Assembly: GCA_025384855.1 (NCBI GenBank) | Contig: JALAHT010000001.1 | Location: forward strand, 62,001 to 126,000 | Length of the DNA stretch: 64,000 nucleotides | DNA from: Luteirhabdus salina | GTDB lineage: Bacteria > Bacteroidota > Bacteroidia > Flavobacteriales > Flavobacteriaceae | Reading direction: 5' to 3' | Part shown: piece by piece, positions 60,014-64,000 of the stretch | How positions within the stretch are numbered: position 1 is the first letter of the stretch | Layout: each line of letters begins with the position of its first letter | The notes under the pieces: model-generated | What the model saw: the letters and a program-made list of their open reading frames with translations, nothing else | The model's database searches: none | What the model was told of the DNA's origin: nothing | Made by a program: the position numbers and the translations under genes

Positions 60014-61201
60014 CTATTTCTTCTTATTAAACCAAAGAAATAGCCCGCCTACTATGAGTAAACTAACTAACCAAAAAACGTAGGATGGAATCCCACCATC
60101 TTCCTCATGCGTATGATCCACTCCATCTTCAGTATCATGGGAGTGGGTGATTTCAAATGTCAAGGTAGCCCAATTGGATTCGTGTGTAAGATCGGCTTCG
60201 TCGGTGGTGACCAAATGAATGGTACGCAAGTACCAGATGCCGTCTTCGGAAAGCCTTACGTTAACGATCCCCTCATTATTTGTTCGTAATTCCTGCCCCG
60301 TAGCGTGGGTATGACTTTCTGAAACAGTGGCTTCTTCACTTGATTCGTGAGAATGATTCTTTGTTGAAGCATCATGATGATGATCGTCATTCGTTGATGC
60401 AGGTTCATGCGAATGTACCGTACCATCTTCATGTTCATGGTTATGACCGTGAGCTGAATCGGTAGTTTCCTCATCTCCATGAGAGTGATCTGTTTCTTGG
60501 TGTGAATGTTCGCTCGTATCGTGAGAATGATCTTCGGAAGCATGTGAGTGCTCCTTGTTTGTATGGGAATGCCCATGCTTAGCTGCTACATGGTCAGCAT
60601 ACACTAGTTGGTTAACCAGAGGTTTCCCGTCACGTAGTAGTTTTACTGCTAACGTATCTCCTGTGTGAAGGTCATATGGATTCTTCAACGGAATAAATTC
60701 GATGGGATAGCCTAATGAAGTGCTCCAATCATACGTCCTTTTATCACCCACTTGAAAAATAGCCTTGACGTGTTTGGAATATTTTTCAACTGCATCTTGG
60801 TCCATGACATTGTTTTCACGACGCCATTCCAGCATATCGGTCACCCCATCATGTTCTAAATAATTATTGAAATCTTCCGCACCTAACTCAATGCTTCTAG
60901 CTTTGGTAGAGACTCCAGCTACCCAGGTTCCACTTTCACCAGAAACAAAGTTTAATATTGTAATGCTATCCTTTTCGGTCCACTGATCATCGGTAATTTT
61001 AAAACGCTTTCCATTCCCTAGTAAACTTGCATCCAACATACGATCGCGATCGATTACATTTTCACTCCTCTCGAATGTTCCATTGTAAAGGTGAATCGTT
61101 GCCTCTTCATTAGATTCGATAAAATATCCTTCCATTTTAAGATACATATCATGACTGCATAACAGTACAAGACATAACAAGACAATCAGTTTTATTTTCA
61201 T
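60014..61201 (-). CDS. DUF4198-like periplasmic protein with long histidine-rich insert
   Basis: A 395-residue protein with an N-terminal signal or anchor (4-16), a DUF4198-like domain (about 17-205; HDMYLKMEGYFIESNEEATIHLYNG), a His-rich insert (209-299, 24 His, mostly as HSH, HSHE and DHHHD), the end of the DUF4198 fold (about 300-355), a further HSHDTE segment, and one C-terminal transmembrane helix (about 373-391). The His-rich insert should bind Ni2+, Co2+, Zn2+ or Cu2+. With HupE 3 nt downstream it looks like a metal-capture and transport pair. A -7 element precedes it. Confidence 0.85.
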   Translation of the reverse strand: MKIKLIVLLCLVLLCSHDMYLKMEGYFIESNEEATIHLYNGTFERSENVIDRDRMLDASLLGNGKRFKITDDQWTEKDSITILNFVSGESGTWVAGVSTKARSIELGAEDFNNYLEHDGVTDMLEWRRENNVMDQDAVEKYSKHVKAIFQVGDKRTYDWSTSLGYPIEFIPLKNPYDLHTGDTLAVKLLRDGKPLVNQLVYADHVAAKHGHSHTNKEHSHASEDHSHDTSEHSHQETDHSHGDEETTDSAHGHNHEHEDGTVHSHEPASTNDDHHHDASTKNHSHESSEEATVSESHTHATGQELRTNNEGIVNVRLSEDGIWYLRTIHLVTTDEADLTHESNWATLTFEITHSHDTEDGVDHTHEEDGGIPSYVFWLVSLLIVGGLFLWFNKKK

Positions 61202-61224
61202 AGCAATTAATTTCAGTGAAAGCG

Positions 61225-61232
61225 CAAAAATA
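61225..61232 (-). promoter_or_regulatory. -7 element TATTTTTG for the DUF4198-HupE operon
   Basis: Perfect TAnnTTTG on the minus strand, 23 nt before the ATG at 61201. Confidence 0.6.
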
Positions 61233-61339
61233 CAGAAGTTTGGCTATTAGAAGTAGCTATTTACCGTCTTTCTAGATCTGTGATCCGTATGGTTGAAAAC
61301 TATTTGAATATTTCGTACCTTAGAGAAAAAGCTTAGAAA

Positions 61340-61804
61340 ATGAAAATGTCCAAACGTTTTGACAGTGCCGTAAACAAACTTTATACTGCTTTCCATGGTG
61401 GTACTTTACAACCGGAATGCTGTAAGCAATGTGCTGTCGGAAATATTATGGACAACACGGATAGCTGGAAACATCTTACACAACAACATGGTGGACTTCA
61501 ATTAAGCTATGTCGGAACCGTTCACGAACGTTTGGGAAGGCGATTTAATGGGTATCTTCCAAGCGAACTACTTCAACTGGAAGCTGAATTTTTAAGAGGA
61601 TGTGGTTATAAACTCCCATTTCACCATAAGAATCAATCTCAAAACATAAAAATTTCGCAGGATATGCTATTCGAAGGACTTTGCTCCTGTGTTACATACT
61701 TGAGCAGACTTGAAGGCATAGCTGATGCCTTGGATTATTCTGCCTTATTTCAATATTCCCCTTCAACAAAGTTTTCAGAAGAAAAAGAAACAGCACTCGT
61801 ATAA
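61340..61804 (+). CDS. Conserved Cys-containing flavobacterial protein
   Basis: A 154-residue soluble protein with the fixed motif CCKQCAVGN (Cys 27, 28 and 31), the DNTDSWKHLTQQHG segment and later Cys residues (GCGYKLPF, GLCSCVTYL). Related proteins in flavobacteria are often labelled Na+-NQR subunit F, but nothing here resembles NqrF (no ferredoxin or FAD domains), so that name is not used. The Cys cluster suggests metal or iron-sulfur binding. It diverges from the DUF4198-HupE operon. Confidence 0.75.
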   Translation: MKMSKRFDSAVNKLYTAFHGGTLQPECCKQCAVGNIMDNTDSWKHLTQQHGGLQLSYVGTVHERLGRRFNGYLPSELLQLEAEFLRGCGYKLPFHHKNQSQNIKISQDMLFEGLCSCVTYLSRLEGIADALDYSALFQYSPSTKFSEEKETALV

Positions 61805-61832
61805 CTAACTATTTCAACCATTTTATACATAC

Positions 61833-61858
61833 AAAAACCCGGCTTCAACCGGGTTTTT
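61833..61858. terminator. Bidirectional terminator
   Basis: Perfect 10-bp stem AAAAACCCGG/CCGGGTTTTT, loop CTTCAA; T tracts in both directions, between the convergent genes ending at 61804 and 61883. Confidence 0.9.
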
Positions 61859-61882
61859 GCGTTCCAATAAACTATATCTTGA

Positions 61883-62740
61883 CTAGTACATATTTTGTAA
61901 AGCAGTGATATCGTTGTTGTTGAATTCACCATCTTCACTTGCACTAAAACAAGCTAGCATGATAGAAGTTGGATCGTATCCCGTGGGCGTTCCACTTACA
62001 TGGTTGGCACCAACGCTTCCAGCTCCTTCATTTACGTTTTGACCACAGCTCTGACGGCTGAACCAGTCGGTATGACGGAATCCTACGGAGTGACCAATTT
62101 CATGTGTGATAACATGTTCGTTCACATTCGTATCGTATCCATTCAGACCGTAGATCTGAACAAATTTATGCGGTAGTCCGTTGTAGGTTGGAAATCCAGC
62201 ACTTCCACCAGCACCACTAGGGTTATTAACCGTATTATCGTATACCACCATATCCTTACTTTGATAATTTGTACCAAAGGTTAAGGTAAAGCTGATGGAT
62301 ACTCCGCTTAATCGATTATAATTGTTAACCGCCCATTGTAAGGCTGTTTGCCCTTTACTGGACAACGCCTGGCTTCCACCGGTATATCCGATGATAGATA
62401 TATTTCTACCTTGGCTTACTAAGTAATTCGTACTGTATTGACGGTCGCCATCGGCATTTTTAGCCGCTTCGGCCATCTGAAGAAGTTGTTCTTCGGTCAT
62501 TACGATGTCCTCTTCAATAAAAACACGCTGCTCGGTGGTTCCATCTGGAAAATGAAACGTACCATAGCGCACAAAGTTATCGTTGAGTTCGAGGGTTCTG
62601 ACAGCATCCATTACCGCTTCGGGGATTTCTTGGGTAAGGTTTTGCTCTTCAGATTCTGGGGATTCTTCGTCCTTGGAACAGGACAAGAAGGTTAGGCTAC
62701 AGGCAAGCATGCCCATGAGCCCATACTTAATGGTTCTCAT
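61883..62740 (-). CDS. M57-like zinc metalloprotease lipoprotein (HEIGH motif)
   Basis: A 285-residue lipoprotein with signal MRTIKYGLMGMLACSLTFLSC (lipobox cysteine 21). The metzincin-type zinc motif is THEIGHSVGFRHTD, HEIGH at 213-217 with the third histidine at 223, and the downstream TSIML region offers the Met-turn. The IPEAVMDAVRTLELND segment and FVRYGTFHFPDGTTEQRVFIEEDI resemble the family's propeptide. This is the dual-action HEIGH/M57 family of Bacteroidota. It should act at the cell surface or in the periplasm. Confidence 0.9.
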   Translation of the reverse strand: MRTIKYGLMGMLACSLTFLSCSKDEESPESEEQNLTQEIPEAVMDAVRTLELNDNFVRYGTFHFPDGTTEQRVFIEEDIVMTEEQLLQMAEAAKNADGDRQYSTNYLVSQGRNISIIGYTGGSQALSSKGQTALQWAVNNYNRLSGVSISFTLTFGTNYQSKDMVVYDNTVNNPSGAGGSAGFPTYNGLPHKFVQIYGLNGYDTNVNEHVITHEIGHSVGFRHTDWFSRQSCGQNVNEGAGSVGANHVSGTPTGYDPTSIMLACFSASEDGEFNNNDITALQNMY

Positions 62741-62889
62741 AGTTATTAGGTTTGTATTAGTAAATAGTTTGTTAGGTTAACCTGAGATAAAAATAACGAA
62801 AAAAATATGAACTATTCAAAAAAATAAAGCATTAATTGTCAATATGACAACAAATGCTTCAAATAATAGCGAAATGTTAATATTGTAAC

Positions 62890-63165
62890 TTAAACTAACT
62901 CAGCGCTTAAGCCAGCATCGAGCAATAAACTACACCTCGGTTTTAAATCGTCATAGGAACCCGTTTTTACGGTGCATTTTCCTTTATAATGGACAATTAT
63001 CGAACATTGCTCGGCTTGTTCGGGAGTGTGGTCGCATACGTGAATCAAGGTATTGATAACGTGGTCGAAGGTATTCACTTCATCATTAAACAATACAATC
63101 TGATTCTCTTTTTGCTCTAGTTCGGCGACCGATGATTCTTCCTGTATTCTCTCTTTCGTACTCAT
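62890..63165 (-). CDS. clpS: ATP-dependent Clp protease adaptor ClpS
   Basis: The ATG at 63165 gives 91 residues (MSTKERIQEESSVAELEQKE); the longer frame starts inside prmA. The fold residues are QIVLFNDEVNTFDHVINTLIHVCDHTPEQAEQCSIIVHYKGKCTVKTGSYDDLKP: the NDEVNTF start and H of VCDHT line the N-end-rule pocket. It delivers N-degron substrates to ClpAP/ClpCP. Its ATG overlaps the prmA stop by 4 nt (ATGA), so the two genes are coupled. Confidence 0.93.
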   Translation of the reverse strand: MSTKERIQEESSVAELEQKENQIVLFNDEVNTFDHVINTLIHVCDHTPEQAEQCSIIVHYKGKCTVKTGSYDDLKPRCSLLLDAGLSAELV

Positions 63166-64000
63166 ACTGCTAAAGTTACAAATTTTGCTGCAATCCAATC
63201 GTTTCGTTGTTTATTTCCAACGTATTGAAGTCCGTTCTTATTGCAAACTTCCTTGATATCTTCTAGGTCATCTTTGTAAAAACCACTAAAGTAAATGACA
63301 CCCCCATCCCTTAGACATTTTGAATATGCTGGAATATCCTGTAACAATATATTCTTATTGATGTTTGCGAGGATGATGTCAAATTGCGGATTCGGTGGTA
63401 ATACTGCAGCATCGCCCTGCTTGACCGTGATGTTTTTACAATTATTTAGTTTGATGTTTTCTTCTGAATTCTCTACGCACCAATCGTCAATATCGATGGC
63501 CATTACCTCGGTAGCGCCTTTCAGCTCCGCCATAATTCCCAAAACTGTTGTACCACAGCCCATATCCAACACTTTCTTTCCGGTGAAATCGTCCTTCAAA
63601 ATATACTGCAACATCATGAAAGTGGTTTCATGGTGACCCGTTCCGAACGACATTTTGGGTGAAATAATAATCTCGTAAGGAACATCGAACGATTTATGAA
63701 ACGGAGCTCTGACAGCGCAAATATCGTCAACCGTAATCGGACTAAAATTCTGTTCCCAGGCCTCGTTCCAATTGATTTGCTCTATTTCTGAATGCGAATG
63801 TTGAAAGGTGAACTCCTTAGAATTCAATATTGAAACATCCTTTAGCACGCTATCTGTCCATTCTTCCTTTTGGATATACGCCTGAAGCCCAGTTTCTGTT
63901 TCTACAAAGCTTTCAAAACCTACCTCGGCCAGCTGTGCGATTAATATTTCAACCGCGGGTTGAAGGGGTGTAACAGTGAAATCGTATTCGATATAACTAT
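63162..64000 (-). CDS. prmA: Ribosomal protein L11 methyltransferase, 5' end beyond the window
   Basis: The frame continues without stop to the window edge (start SYIEYDFTVTPLQPAVE on the coding strand), so the beginning is missing by a few codons. The SAM-binding motif VLDMGCGTTVLGI, the SFGTGHHETT loop and the NIN(K)N segment mark PrmA, which trimethylates L11. A GTG at 63848 is an internal codon. It overlaps clpS by 4 nt. Confidence 0.93.
   Translation of the reverse strand, partial: SYIEYDFTVTPLQPAVEILIAQLAEVGFESFVETETGLQAYIQKEEWTDSVLKDVSILNSKEFTFQHSHSEIEQINWNEAWEQNFSPITVDDICAVRAPFHKSFDVPYEIIISPKMSFGTGHHETTFMMLQYILKDDFTGKKVLDMGCGTTVLGIMAELKGATEVMAIDIDDWCVENSEENIKLNNCKNITVKQGDAAVLPPNPQFDIILANINKNILLQDIPAYSKCLRDGGVIYFSGFYKDDLEDIKEVCNKNGLQYVGNKQRNDWIAAKFVTLAV

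Noticed and set aside
60107-60576. Alternative frames over the histidine-rich insert
   Set aside because: The minus-strand frame 60014-61201 has a signal, the domain and a C-terminal helix; the others are shadows.

Overview
The window reads as chromosomal DNA of a marine-type member of the Flavobacteriaceae (Bacteroidota). Evidence: many promoters fit the Bacteroidota -7 element TAnnTTTG; one protein has a type IX secretion C-terminal sorting domain; several small families are typical of flavobacteria (Lacal_2735, DUF4920, DUF4197); type III glutamine synthetase and fused IcmF mutase are present; lipoproteins and AT-rich spacers are frequent. I cannot name the genus. No prophage, insertion sequence, CRISPR array or rRNA operon was seen. 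The only RNA gene found is a tRNA-Arg(ACG) at 56404-56477.

Layout. 1-4917: envelope glycosylation genes (two GT2 glycosyltransferases, a duplicated lipid-A synthase N-terminal-domain protein, an ArnT-like GT). 4918-9123: PAP2 phosphatase, MATE exporter, grpE-dnaJ. 9178-17745: housekeeping and small lipoproteins (YceI, DUF4920, MnmD, IlvE, MazG-like, M49 peptidase, SRPBCC/GyrI protein, CrcB). 17742-23604: DUF1684, an orphan terminator-bounded leader, MFS, Lrp, and a LigD repair enzyme split into three overlapping genes. 23590-29822: alanine symporter, seven-helix LuxR-type regulator, IcmF. 29981-36652: T9SS cargo, DUF4197, metal-receptor protein, pyrF, prfA, purM.

36738-49426 is the standout: an expanded curli (type VIII secretion) locus entirely on the minus strand. 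One tight operon runs csgB-like, csgE, csgF, csgG, then a beta-propeller lipoprotein. Upstream lie four curlin-repeat proteins of 433, 1041, 284 and 411 residues, built of an 11-residue half-repeat NxSxVxQxGxx. CsgG carries an extra C-terminal beta-barrel-like domain and CsgE an N-terminal CsgH-like domain. The three curlin transcription units each have, about 200-250 bp upstream, the same 16-bp box TACGTANNTACACGTA (14 of 16 bases identical in all three). I consider this locus the most likely place for undescribed biology: very acidic, very long amyloid subunits, modified secretion parts and a shared unknown regulator.

49885-64000: type III glutamine synthetase, Na/Ca antiporter, a BlaI/BlaR-type pair with two operator-like dyads, apt, tRNA-Arg with degenerate copies of its 3' end downstream, SulP transporter, HupE plus a histidine-rich DUF4198 metal protein, an M57-like lipoprotein metalloprotease, clpS and prmA (cut by the window end). 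The tight operons (csgB-lipoprotein, ligD, prfA-pyrF, grpE-dnaJ, prmA-clpS) show translational coupling by 1-30 nt gaps or 4-nt ATGA overlaps.
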